This document shows, in pieces, positions 41,351 through 50,386 of a stretch of DNA of 64,000 nt. Under the pieces are notes generated by a model that searched no databases, was not told the origin of the DNA, and saw only the letters and a list, made by a program, of their open reading frames with translations. The translations under genes and the position numbers were made by a program. How positions within the stretch are numbered: position 1 is the stretch's first letter; each line of letters opens with the position of its first letter. Origin of the DNA: Xiphydria camelus (taxonomy: Eukaryota; Arthropoda; Insecta; Hymenoptera; Xiphydriidae); NCBI GenBank assembly GCA_963678675.1, contig OY783191.1, positions 16,893,096-16,957,095 of the forward strand, given 5' to 3'.

Positions 41351-42172
41351 GGCACTGTGTGCGTATGCTGTTGAACCGCTAGCGGTCGGTAAAGTGTTAA
41401 CTAGTAACTGATCATTTAAGATTCTTTGCACTTTTACAATTAACTTTTCAAATTTTTAAAAAAGCATGTTCAGAATGCGTACTTTTTCTTTGATTAAGAT
41501 TTGGAAAAATATTTTCTAAATATTTCGATTTGATAAATAATAGCTATAATCTTTCAATTGAGGAACTTATTTGCTTTGTTTTTGTTAAAAAAAGAAGTGT
41601 ATATAGAATCGTACCTATTCGCTGCATAGAATTGTTTACAAAAAGTTGTTTAACGCTGGTAGCTATAAGTCCAACATTTTGGATCATGTTTATAGAAAAG
41701 TTCGGCAAGCGAGTTGATAATGATTTTTAATTTAAAAAATCTGAAAACGATTAAAACAGTCTTTTTAAAAAATGCTCAAAGTTAGCCTATATTATTAGTG
41801 CTCATGCTAGATGCCCCCTCCTCTTCCCCTTTAAATAAATAATAACTGACTGAAATAATATTTTGCTTAAAAAATAGACCTAGAATTACATTTTTCTTTT
41901 CCACATTGATTATTTTTAATTTCTCAACCTGAGAGCACTCGCTCTTCTATTTGCGTACTCTCATCCTCACATTAAGTTTGTAAATAGAGTAATATTCAAA
42001 AAAAAGCCTTCATAATTTGCATGTTTCCTATAATAATTAAGTTTTTACAAGTCCAGGAAAATATTAAAGCGGGGAAACCCAAACACTAGAATCTAGGTTT
42101 TAAGTTAAAGACAATATTATGTAGCACTCAGGATTGCTCGAAAGAGTAGCTTTTATATATTAAAAAAGGGCA
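41351..42172. other. No recognisable feature
   Basis: AT-rich. The ORF at 41530-41730 has no recognisable motif and AT-driven composition. Nothing else seen. Confidence 0.4.
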
Positions 42173-42452
42173 CTATTCCATACTTTGCAATGGTTCCTTG
42201 TCCGCACTAGTTTGCACAATAGTAGCTCCTCCAGTTGCGTCGACGACTCTGATTTCAAGGCGTCCGGCTACAGCTTGCTCTTCTTCTTCGCCCGCCGGAG
42301 TGCTTGAAATGGTGTTCGGAGGTGAAAAGGCAACAGCGGGTACACTAGCCCTTCTCGGCGGGGGACTCTCTCTAGGCTCATCGTGTCTAGTCGCGACGTT
42401 TCTCATCACATCGACTTCATATAACAAATCATCGAACGCCGCCTGCTGTACC
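42173..42452 (-). CDS. Possible host-gene 3'-terminal exon
   Basis: Read on the minus strand, an acceptor CATCCTTACAG borders 42452. The exon then runs about 93 codons to TAG at 42175-42173: FDDLLYEVDVMR, RESPPPRRASVPAVAFSPP, TPAGEEEEQAVAGRLEIRVV and the end KEPLQSME. Codon use is mixed and GC-richer than the AT-rich flanks, with a proline/serine-rich middle and an acidic patch, like a normal cellular protein tail. I do not recognise the gene. No matching upstream exon was found before the fold-back mariner at 42761. It could be the end of a gene reaching beyond the repeats. Confidence 0.4.
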
Positions 42453-42760
42453 TGTAAGGATGGAAGAAAAATAAAAACTGAGAGATCATACTTCGAACGG
42501 AGTTTCTGTACATTTTAAGATACTGTAAAAAGAACTGAAGATGTATCACTTCCGTGTAAAGGGGTAAACATGACTTTAGGCAACAAAAAAGATAGAAACC
42601 GAATCGAAAAAATAAAAATGCTTCCGCTTAAAATTTTGTGATAATTTAGCAATAGTGTTCCCCCCTCGAAGTAGGCTTGTTATGTAGTTCTTTGTGATCA
42701 ATACGGACTTCAAGCGACCACTATAAAGAGGTTCACAAGTAGATATTTTTGCCGATAATA

Positions 42761-43276
42761 TTGGGTTGATGCATAAGTTCCCGCCGTTTGTTTTCTTTTT
42801 TAAATTGCGCGTTAATAAAATGTTTTGGCATAATGTTTTGTGTTAATCGAAAGAAAATTTTTTGCTCTACACGACAGTGTATTTGATTTTTTTGTTGGAG
42901 TTAATTTTTGTTAATTTTCAGATCATTTAAATAGAGTGTCAAGTCGACAAAAATGAGCATTTTCGACACCATCTTCTTTTTGCGTTTAATCGAGGTGCCA
43001 AAGCCACGGAAGCGGCTCGCGAGATTTGTGCTTTGGCACCTCGATTAAACGCAAAAAGAAGATGGTGTCGAAAATGCTCATTTTTGTCGACTTGACACTC
43101 CATTTAAATGATCTGAAAATTAACAAAAATTAACTCCAACCAAAAAATCAAATACACTATCTTGTGGAGCAAAAATTTTTCTTTCGATTAACACAAAACA
43201 TTATGGAAAAACATGTTATTTTTAACGCGCAATTTAAAAAAGAAAACAAACGGCGGGAACTTATGCATCAACCCAA
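42761..43276. mobile_element. Fold-back mariner (two inverted 5' ends)
   Basis: TA at 42759-42760 and 43277-43278. Perfect-type ends TTGGGTTGATGCATAAGTTC and complement. Each 240-base arm contains a mariner leader and the first codons of the transposase (HFRHHLLFAFNRGAKATEAA). The right arm keeps its ATG (MECQVDKN); the left has ATA. The arms meet around about 25 bases, so each half is a 5' mariner end joined tail to tail. No catalytic domain. Confidence 0.8.
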
Positions 43277-43410
43277 TACAACCATACAACTGTAAAATAT
43301 GTTTCTAGAGAGGCTTATGTGAACTAAGTCTAAGCCTAAGAAGCAAGGAATACATAGTATACAGACTGGAATGGCTAAGAGGGCTAAAACAGGAGAGGCC
43401 TAATTCCGTT

Positions 43411-43496
43411 CAGATATACCTAGTACATTTACCAATAGTATGACTTTCTACTTCAGATATACCTAGTACATTTACCAATAGTATGACTTTCTACGA
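43411..43496 (+). repeat. Tandem duplication, 43-base unit
   Basis: CAGATATACCTAGTACATTT… occurs at 43411 and 43454, identical for about 40 bases, implying a recent duplication. Confidence 0.9.
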
Positions 43497-44019
43497 TTCG
43501 CTCAAGTTACCCTTTTCTCGAAACTCATGGAAGTAACGTTACTCACAAGGAAACGTTTCGAGGCCGCCGCTTCCGATCTTGATGAAACTTCGTAAATTTA
43601 AAGTTTATCGAAAAATAAGAGACCCCTATTTTTTTATAGCGGCCCAATTTTGGTTTAAGGGGGTGAAATGGACCCCTGAATTTTCACCCCCTTCGAGCTA
43701 TCTCCGAAACGAAGCGAGATAGATGAAAACTTTCAATGTACGTTTTGTTTGGTTTTTTTAGTATAATAAAATCCCCTAAACAGATTTTGAAAAAAAGCAT
43801 TATTTTTCAAAAAAAAAATTTTTTTTATGTAATTTTTCGAAATTTCGGTTTAGTCATGTGGACAAAAATTTAGGAAATTTTATTACAAATTCAACCATGT
43901 ATGACATGATATATTTCCCTCCTACAGTTTTGCAAATTTCTAACTTTTATGTCTGATAATGAGCGGGCTACCAATGGCAGTGACGGGATAGGTCGGGGGT
44001 TATTACTTCTATGTATTTT

Positions 44020-44437
44020 AATGCCACTTTTCTTTTATTTAATAAAGTTCAACTTCTATGGCTCATAATTATGACAATAATGGTATTCCGTGAAAAAATG
44101 TTTTATACAAAGCTGTTTCTTACACCAAGCACACGTAATAACGGCAATATCGCCACATATGTGGCATCGTGGTTCCGAGTCCTGTGCAAAACAAAATTCT
44201 ACAGGATGTTCAAATTCAGGAGGTCTCCTGAATATATATATCCACTCTTGAACCACGAATATTTAATAAAGTTAGTAAACCGTGGTGAAGAAAACTGATT
44301 ATGAGTAAGAGATTGAAGTTTTAAAATATTATCTCTCGAATGAAGGTTAATATCGTAATTGAAAAGAGTTACAATATCTGAAAACCTCCTTACAAAATTC
44401 TTCCACATTCGAAAGCCGTATACGTCTAGCGGAATAT
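44020..44437 (-). pseudogene. Inverted duplicate of the transposase 3' end (left arm of E3)
   Basis: Minus strand encodes the same sequence as 46410-46802 (MWKNFVRRFSDIVTLF… to YHYCHNYEP), with one extra indel near 44236 that shifts the frame. It is part of the inverted arm and has no start or catalytic residues. Confidence 0.75.
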
Positions 44438-44572
44438 TATCAAAATAAAATGGACAAAAATTGTTCGGAAATCTTATTAATAAATCCGACCGTTAATTTA
44501 TTTATATTATTTTCTGTTTGTGTGTAAGTAACTAATAATTCACTCACAGGTTAGATAAAATTGTCTGAATTT

Positions 44573-44902
44573 TTATAGTTTTTTGTTGGAATCATTTTTT
44601 TCTTTACTTTTCTTCTTCGCGTACTGTTTCCTCCAGTACTCCTCACATTCTTGCAGCTCTCGTTCTACTTCGGCCATGGATGGTCCTGTTGTGCGGAATG
44701 TCAGATCCAGCGATTTCCCGGGAGACGGCAATGGTATGTGCCCATTTTTAAGATCCTCCACGATCTTCTCAAAAGTCGGTAACTCGTTTGAACCCATCAC
44801 TTGAATGATAGACGCAGCCAATGAAACTGAAGCTCTTTGCTTCTCGGCCCTGTATATATACTCCTCGAAAATGCCGTAAACAACATTCCTGTTATTTGTA
44901 GG
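44573..44902 (-). CDS. Exon-like minus-strand ORF inside E3 (possible gene capture)
   Basis: About 100 codons read from an upstream acceptor-like AATAACAG or TATACAG to TAA at 44575-44573: FEEYIYRAEKQRASVSLAAS, SNELPTFEKIVEDLKNGHIP, a Pro/Ser turn, VERELQECEEYWRKQY and a lysine-rich end. It looks like a normal cellular C-terminal exon (helical, charged, LPSPG linker). It has no resemblance to transposase. It lies between the duplicated arm and the transposase promoter, so it is either captured host DNA or the host gene itself. I cannot name it. Confidence 0.4.
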   Translation of the reverse strand, partial: PTNNRNVVYGIFEEYIYRAEKQRASVSLAASIIQVMGSNELPTFEKIVEDLKNGHIPLPSPGKSLDLTFRTTGPSMAEVERELQECEEYWRKQYAKKKSKEKNDSNKKL

Positions 44903-45108
44903 GTTGCCTTATATGGCCCCGGTGATGCGAAAGAGGGAGTTTAGTTCTTTGGACAAGCTTTATTATTAGTTGGCTCTGTGCCCATGTAAAAATATTTTCG
45001 TACGCGCTCTCGAGTTTCGTACGCGGACTCCGAGGATGATGGCCCCTTTTTGGGAAGTCGGACCTCCCACCCTCTCCAGTCTGTTTCGTTCTTGTGAGGC
45101 GACTTCAT

Positions 45109-45118
45109 TATATATAAG
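45109..45118 (+). promoter_or_regulatory. TATA box of the E3 transposase
   Basis: TATATATAAGG sits about 75 bases before the ATG at 45189. No other ATG lies between it and that start. Position and sequence fit a core promoter; the ORF upstream of 45189 is then untranslated. Confidence 0.5.
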
Positions 45119-45188
45119 GAAGCGAAAGAGAAAGCTTTTTAGTCTGAATATTCAGTTTCTATGGTGCACAGCAGTTCATATTATTATT

Positions 45189-46802
45189 ATGGCAATTATA
45201 AATCCGATCAATGAGTTAACTTTATTGGTGGCCGTTGTCAGTGTACCAAATGGAAGAGAAACTCCAATGAATAGTGCAGAAGTGCAATTGAAAGATTTAT
45301 TACAAAATATTATTATACGTAGCATGGAGGATTCATCATTTCGAGTCGAACATGAAAATAAATTGGAATTGGAAGATTCAATCGAGGATAGTGAAATGCA
45401 CGCTGTTAATACTGACTGGCTGGAATCGGATGTCGAGGATGTTCCTCACGTAGAAACCTCTATACCTCCAGAACCATATCCCTGTACACCCGATGAAGAA
45501 GCGGTTAGCTTTGAATATAAACAAAGTGCCATAGATTACTGGAACAGTGGGAAGAAAAGACGTCGAACCGTAGCAGCAGTTCAACATCAGTTTAAAAAAG
45601 TGAAATCTGATAGACAATTACGAAGATGGGCTGCGCAAGTAGGACAGGGGGGTACTCAAAATGATAAATTAATACGCATAGCGAAATATACTTTTGATAA
45701 ATTTGTAGAAGCTAGTAGATCGAAAATAATAGTACATGATGTAGACCTTAAACGATGGGCTTTACAAGCAAAAGAAGTAGAGAATCTTCCAACCTTCAAA
45801 GCAAGTCAAACATGGTTGAGGTCATTCAAGAAAGCATATAGAATTGTCTCTCGAAAGATCACAAAGTTTGTAACGAGAAAAAATGTTGAGGGTGAGGAAA
45901 GTTTGAAAGTACGAAGCCATGCCTTCGTAGAACAAGTGAAGCCACTCATTACACAATATGGACCACAAAATGTATTAAACTCTGATCAGAGTGGATTTAA
46001 TTTAGAAATACATTCTGGCCGAACTTTAGCTACATCGGGGCAAAAAAAAATTGAAGCTGTGGTACAATCAATATCTTCTACAACCCACAGCTATACTATA
46101 CAACCCACCATATCTGCTGATGGAAAACTACTGTCGCCTCTTTATGTGGTATTAAAAGAGGCTAGTGGGCAATTGGGAGAACGAGTGCAACAAACCGTGT
46201 TTAGGCCGCCAAATGTATACTTCATGGCTTCCAAATCTGGGAAACTTACAACCGATCTCATGAAAACATGGCTGCAAGAAGTTTACTTCCCTAACACTGG
46301 ATCTACAAGCGTCTTACTGCTGGACTCTTGGAGTGGACAATGTGAGCGAAGTGTTCGAGAAGCTACACCAGAAGACAAGACAATAATATTAATGACGATT
46401 CCACAAGGCACCACCGGACTGATTCAACCGCTAGACGTATACGGATTTCGAATGTGGAAGAATTTTGTAAGGAGGTTTTCAGATATTGTAACTCTTTTCA
46501 ATTACGATATTAACCTTCATTCGAGAGATAATATTTTAAAACTTCAATCTCTTACTCATAATCAGTTTTCTTCACCACGGTTTACTAACTTTATTAAATA
46601 TTCGTGGTTCAAGAGTGGATATATATTCAGGAGACCTCCTGAATTTGAACATCCTGTAGAATTTTGTTTTGCACAGGACTCGGAACCACGATGCCACATA
46701 TGTGGCGATATTGCCGTTATTACGTGTGCTTGGTGTAAGAAACAACTTTGTATGAAACATTTTTTCACGGAATACCATTATTGTCATAATTATGAGCCAT
46801 AG
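45189..46802 (+). CDS. Pogo-like DDE transposase with C-terminal zinc finger
   Basis: Intact frame of 537 codons, ATG 45189 to TAG 46802. I prefer this start because it follows the TATA box; the frame is open back to 44970. Domains: acidic N-terminus (about 1-95), helix-turn-helix/CENP-B-like DNA-binding region (about 100-230, including KRRRTVAAVQHQFKKV and FKASQTWLRSFKKAYRI), DDE_1 catalytic core with Asp in NSDQSGF (45984), LLLDSWSG (46323) and IQPLDVYGF (46434), giving a DDD triad, and a C-terminal cysteine finger CHICGDIAVITCAWCKKQLC. It would bind E3 ends and move this element and its non-autonomous relatives in the nucleus. No stop or frameshift is seen. Whether it is active is unknown. 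Confidence 0.8.
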   Translation: MAIINPINELTLLVAVVSVPNGRETPMNSAEVQLKDLLQNIIIRSMEDSSFRVEHENKLELEDSIEDSEMHAVNTDWLESDVEDVPHVETSIPPEPYPCTPDEEAVSFEYKQSAIDYWNSGKKRRRTVAAVQHQFKKVKSDRQLRRWAAQVGQGGTQNDKLIRIAKYTFDKFVEASRSKIIVHDVDLKRWALQAKEVENLPTFKASQTWLRSFKKAYRIVSRKITKFVTRKNVEGEESLKVRSHAFVEQVKPLITQYGPQNVLNSDQSGFNLEIHSGRTLATSGQKKIEAVVQSISSTTHSYTIQPTISADGKLLSPLYVVLKEASGQLGERVQQTVFRPPNVYFMASKSGKLTTDLMKTWLQEVYFPNTGSTSVLLLDSWSGQCERSVREATPEDKTIILMTIPQGTTGLIQPLDVYGFRMWKNFVRRFSDIVTLFNYDINLHSRDNILKLQSLTHNQFSSPRFTNFIKYSWFKSGYIFRRPPEFEHPVEFCFAQDSEPRCHICGDIAVITCAWCKKQLCMKHFFTEYHYCHNYEP

Positions 46803-47198
46803 AAGTTGAACTTTATTAAATAAAAGAAAAGTGGCATAATACATAGAAATAATAACCCCCGACCTATCCCGTCACTGCCATTGGTAGCCCGCTCATTATC
46901 AGACATAAAAGTTAGAAATTTGCAAAATTGTAGGAGGGAAATATATCATGTCATACATGGTTGAATTTGTAATAAAATTTCCTAAATTTTTGTCCACATG
47001 ACTAAACCGAAATTTCGAAAAATTAGATAAAAAAAATTTTTTTTGAAAAATAATGCTTTTTTTCAAAATCTGTTTAGGGGATTTTATTATACTAAAAAAA
47101 CCAAACAAAACGTACATTGAAAGTTTTCATCTATCTCGCTTCGTTTCGGAGATAGCTCGAAGGGGGTGAAAATTCAGGGGTCCATTTCACCCCCTTAA

Positions 47199-47926
47199 GG
47201 GGGAAAGCCACTGTGATGACCGGAAAATGTAGAATAACTTTGTGAATTTTTTCTGATTAAAATAAAAAACGAGGGAAAAAACTTTTACAACTACATGAAG
47301 GTACATATATTTTAGTATATTAGAAAAAAAAAGCAATACATAATATCAATAAACTACACAATAATACGCGATGCCGTAAAGCTTCTCTGAAAAATGTTTG
47401 GCGCATGGGCGCCATTGCTGTGTCCGAATGGTATATCCAAACCAAAAAAATCAATTATTTTCTTAAACTACACGAGTCTAGCTTCAGTTAAGCGTACGGA
47501 TTTATAAAAATTTTAATTTTTAACAAAGTAACGCATGTTTAAAGATAGAACTTCGAAATTTAGAAAAAAATTGCTCAGTTTTTTAATTATATCTCAACAA
47601 GTAATCGCTTAATCGAAAAAATCATACGCTTAACTGAAGATAATTCTTTTAAAAATATTCTGTGAAAATTTCAAGGTAATCGGATAAAAATTGACTGAGT
47701 TATGATGGCGCCCAGTTGGAAAAATGTAGTTTCGAGATAAAAGCCTTTAAAACCGCGCGGTCAAGTTCGAGCGTATGCGCTTACTCACACAAAACCTTTC
47801 ATAACTCCATAAAATTTTCGAATTTCGGTTTGAAACTTAGGGAACAGATTCTTGAAACCTCGAACATTAAGAAAATGTAAAAATAAAAAAATCTATTTTT
47901 TGAACATATCACAGTGGCTTTCCCCC
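47199..47926. mobile_element. TTAA-flanked GGGGGAAAGCC MITE in right arm of E3
   Basis: TTAA at 47195-47198 and 47927-47930. Ends GGGGGAAAGCCACTGTGAT and complement. 728 bases, no ORF. The left arm of E3 preserves the empty site (GGTTTAAGGGGGTGAAATGG near 43654-43672), which proves both the insertion and the duplication. Confidence 0.85.
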
Positions 47927-48067
47927 TTAAACCAAAATTGGGCCGCTATAAAAAAATAGGGGTCTCTTATTTTTCGATAAACTTTAAATTTACGAAGTTT
48001 CATCAAGATCGGAAGCGGCGGCCTCGAAACGTTTCCTTGTCAGTTATCCACACAATACCACTTAATT

Positions 48068-48252
48068 TCGAGGATGGTAATCATAGACGTATGCGAGTGC
48101 GAGTGAGAATATGCGGTGGGTGCATAACAATCTCTCTGATGCACATTTCTCTAAACTTGTCCAGTTCGAGTGTGCAACAGAGAAACTCTTATGCGTTCAC
48201 CCGGGTGTTCTCACTCGTACTCGCATATTACCTATGATCACCATCCTCGAAT
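48068..48252. mobile_element. Inverted-repeat MITE
   Basis: Left TTCGAGGATGGTAATCATAG and right CTATGATCACCATCCTCGAA. Inner arms GCGAGTGCGAGTGAGAA/TTCTCACTCGTACTCGC. About 185 bases. Confidence 0.7.
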
Positions 48253-48365
48253 AACACAGTATATCGCAATCCAATGAAAGTCACTTTGACAAAGAGCCGT
48301 ATCGGTTCTAAGAAACGGATAACGTAAGGAGACCGTAGAGAATCATACACAATTGGTAAATCTAC

Positions 48366-48588
48366 AGGGTGGACCAGGTTTAACGTCATTAATTTTGATA
48401 GGTGATAGAAAAACAAAAAATCTCATCATAACTTCTAAACCATTGGATCAATTTCCATCAAATTTCGCACACAGACTAATGTAGTACACCTCTAAAAGTA
48501 ATGATAAAATCATTTAAAGAAATTCTCCAGTGGCGTAGATACTGGGGACCGAAACCCCTTCTGCCCCTCCCAATCTTCGGCGCCACTG
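48366..48588 (+). repeat. Repeat R, copy 2, left part
   Basis: Starts TACAGGGTGGACCAGG and runs to GGCGCCACTG, where the gypsy element inserted. It continues at 54794 after the LTR. The intact junction is present in the sister copy near 57665. Confidence 0.75.
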
Positions 48589-49184
48589 TGTCATGCGACA
48601 TTTTAGCGTTAATATAATTAGTTTTAGCCCTAGAATTAGTAATAGCATAGACGCGCTCGGCCAGCGGGCCGACGCGCATAAGTAGTAGCGCAGCTAACCC
48701 CACCGTGCGTCCCGCTGCACCGGTCCCCCACCCGACCGCGGTCCACCAATCGAGGGGAAGCGCAGAGGTAGCTGTAGCGTAGGAGGCTAGATATAAGGAG
48801 GCCCCGAGCCCGGGGCCAGGCAGTTCTTTTCAGAGCTCCACAACTCGCGCATTAAAGACTCGAGTTCGCAGCACCCAGGACTAGCTCTCTCGCCGTTCTC
48901 CCATCCCGACGCAGCCTTCAGACGCTCGCCGTGAGGCTCGAGCTCGCCAGCAGGGTCCGTGGGCAGGCTCCCCCACCGCTCGCTTCCCCCGACGCGGACA
49001 GTCTTTTTCAAGACTTCGGCGCTCGCCGTGGGGCTCGAGTTCGCCAGCGGAGTCCGTGGGCTAGCCCTCCCCCCGGCGCGGGCAGTCTTTTTCAAGACTT
49101 CGGACGCCCGCTTCGGGGCCCGAGTTCCCCGGCGGAGCTCGCCAGACGGGCCTTCCCGCCGCGCTTCTTCTGTGGCGTGTGTCA
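48589..49184 (+). repeat. 5' LTR
   Basis: TGTCATGC…GTGTGTCA, 596 bases, TG…CA ends. TATA-like GATATAAGG at about 48790-48797 and an ATTAAA at 48851 are candidates for promoter and polyadenylation signals. Repeated GACTTCGG and TCTTTTTCAAGACTTCGG blocks lie near 49000-49100. The long minus-strand ORF here is a shadow. Confidence 0.95.
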
Positions 49185-49187
49185 ATT

Positions 49188-49206
49188 TGGCGCCCAACGT
49201 GGGGCA
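49188..49206 (+). other. Primer-binding site, tRNA-Lys type
   Basis: TGGCGCCCAACGTGGGGC starts three bases after the LTR. It is the complement expected for the 3' end of tRNA-Lys(CUU) (Lys1,2), a primer known from several retroelements. Confidence 0.75.
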
Positions 49207-49267
49207 CTCTTCAAAAGGACAACGAAGAGTCGAGTGGCAGTAGCAACTCACCAAACAGACGACCGAG

Positions 49268-50386
49268 ATGCCGAATCTCAATCGCACTCCCGACACTAGA
49301 CGGGCACTAGGACGATCCTGCAAGAAGACCACTTCCGGGAGTGGGAATAAACACCCGGTGGCGCCCAGGTCACGCTCGGCACCCGGTCCGAGCGACAACT
49401 CCGACAACGAGGCCATGGAAACCAGGGAGCTGACTGGACAGCTGGCAGACCTTCCGGCCGAGGAAGGCAGCCCCCGCGGACCAACGGCCCAGCACGTACC
49501 ATCGAGGGACATCGTGACGTCTGGTATAACTCCGACTACCGGAGGAAACCTCCAGGCGCCCCCTTTAACGGAGCCCGATACTACAGCCTTGGTTGCGGAA
49601 TGGCGTAAATTAATGCGCATCATGTCCGCACCAAGCGTTCCGATACCCGAATTCACGGGGACCGACTACGAGGATCCCGAGGTATTCCTGGAGGAATGCG
49701 AAGAATACTTCGAGCGGCACCACATGGAGGAGACCTTGTGGACCCGCAAGGCCGGACAGGCCTTGAAAGGAGACGCAGAGAAATGGTGGGCCTGCTACAA
49801 GGGCCTACGTTTCTCATGGCCAAAGTTCAAAGGACTACTACGCTCGCGGTACGCGAGTAACGACGTGATCCTCCGCTTAAAGGCCCAACTGTACTCCAGG
49901 AAGCAAGGGGAACAAGAGGACGTTGGACCGTTCCTCCAACAAAAGTACCTTCTGTTCCAGAGGGTACAACCGGAGGCCAGCGATCAAGAGATAGTGGCGA
50001 CACTGCTGGAGACTATGAAAGTCTCCATGCGACGGGCTGTCCGCCCCACACGACCGCGTGACTTCGAGGAGCTACTACAGCGCGCCATCGAGGCCGAGAC
50101 TGACGAACCCGAAAAGCCGGTCAAAGCCCCTAGGAAAGAGGAGGCGGCCACACGCAACTTCCCCAGCAACGGCGGCAATAGCGCAGGTACCAACGCCAAG
50201 GGGGAGAAACGAGACACGGCTATACCACAATGCTGGCATTGTCCCGAGCGACACTTGCATAAGGATTGTCCAGTGCTCGCAGGAAGGAAGCGGGCCGAGG
50301 AAAGAAGCGGGCCGGAAAACTGGCGGAGCTCGGCGGAAACCCCTACGGCCGCCGACGCCCCGACAGGATCCAACAACTCACAGTAG
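49268..50386 (+). CDS. gag: gag polyprotein of gypsy element
   Basis: 372 codons, ATG 49268 to TAG 50386. Structural protein that packages element RNA in the cytoplasm. A low-complexity N-terminus is followed by a Retrotrans_gag-type domain (about residues 125-280: FTGTDYEDPEVFLEECEEYF, GDAEKWWACYKGL, LLRSRYASNDVI) and a zinc-knuckle-like CWHCPERHLHKDC (about 318), with CX2C then a slightly unusual His spacing. It overlaps pol by 124 bases. No stops or frameshifts. It begins 62 bases after the PBS. Confidence 0.9.
   Translation: MPNLNRTPDTRRALGRSCKKTTSGSGNKHPVAPRSRSAPGPSDNSDNEAMETRELTGQLADLPAEEGSPRGPTAQHVPSRDIVTSGITPTTGGNLQAPPLTEPDTTALVAEWRKLMRIMSAPSVPIPEFTGTDYEDPEVFLEECEEYFERHHMEETLWTRKAGQALKGDAEKWWACYKGLRFSWPKFKGLLRSRYASNDVILRLKAQLYSRKQGEQEDVGPFLQQKYLLFQRVQPEASDQEIVATLLETMKVSMRRAVRPTRPRDFEELLQRAIEAETDEPEKPVKAPRKEEAATRNFPSNGGNSAGTNAKGEKRDTAIPQCWHCPERHLHKDCPVLAGRKRAEERSGPENWRSSAETPTAADAPTGSNNSQ

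Larger units (their letters stand above)
43541..48044. mobile_element. E3: pogo-like element of the ACTNACAAGG family, with fold-back left end
   Basis: Left ACTCACAAGGAAACGTTTCG, right ending CGAAACGTTTCCTTGTCAGT. The left arm (43541 to about 44437) is an inverted copy of the right end from about 46410 outward, including the last 130 codons of the transposase. The left terminus therefore looks rebuilt from the right. Between lie a minus-strand exon-like piece (44573-44902) and the transposase gene. The right arm is split by the TTAA MITE at 47199-47926. A fragment of a sister element is at 59081-59200. Confidence 0.75.

Noticed and set aside
43997..44298. Plus-strand ORF of 95 codons
   Set aside because: Antisense to the inverted duplicate of the E3 transposase end; the same shadow appears at 46572-46844.
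48787..49656. 289-codon minus-strand ORF across the 5' LTR (and its 132-codon copy at 54396-54794)
   Set aside because: It lies antisense to the LTR and gag start, recurs only because the LTR does, and is GC-rich repeat sequence without recognisable motifs.
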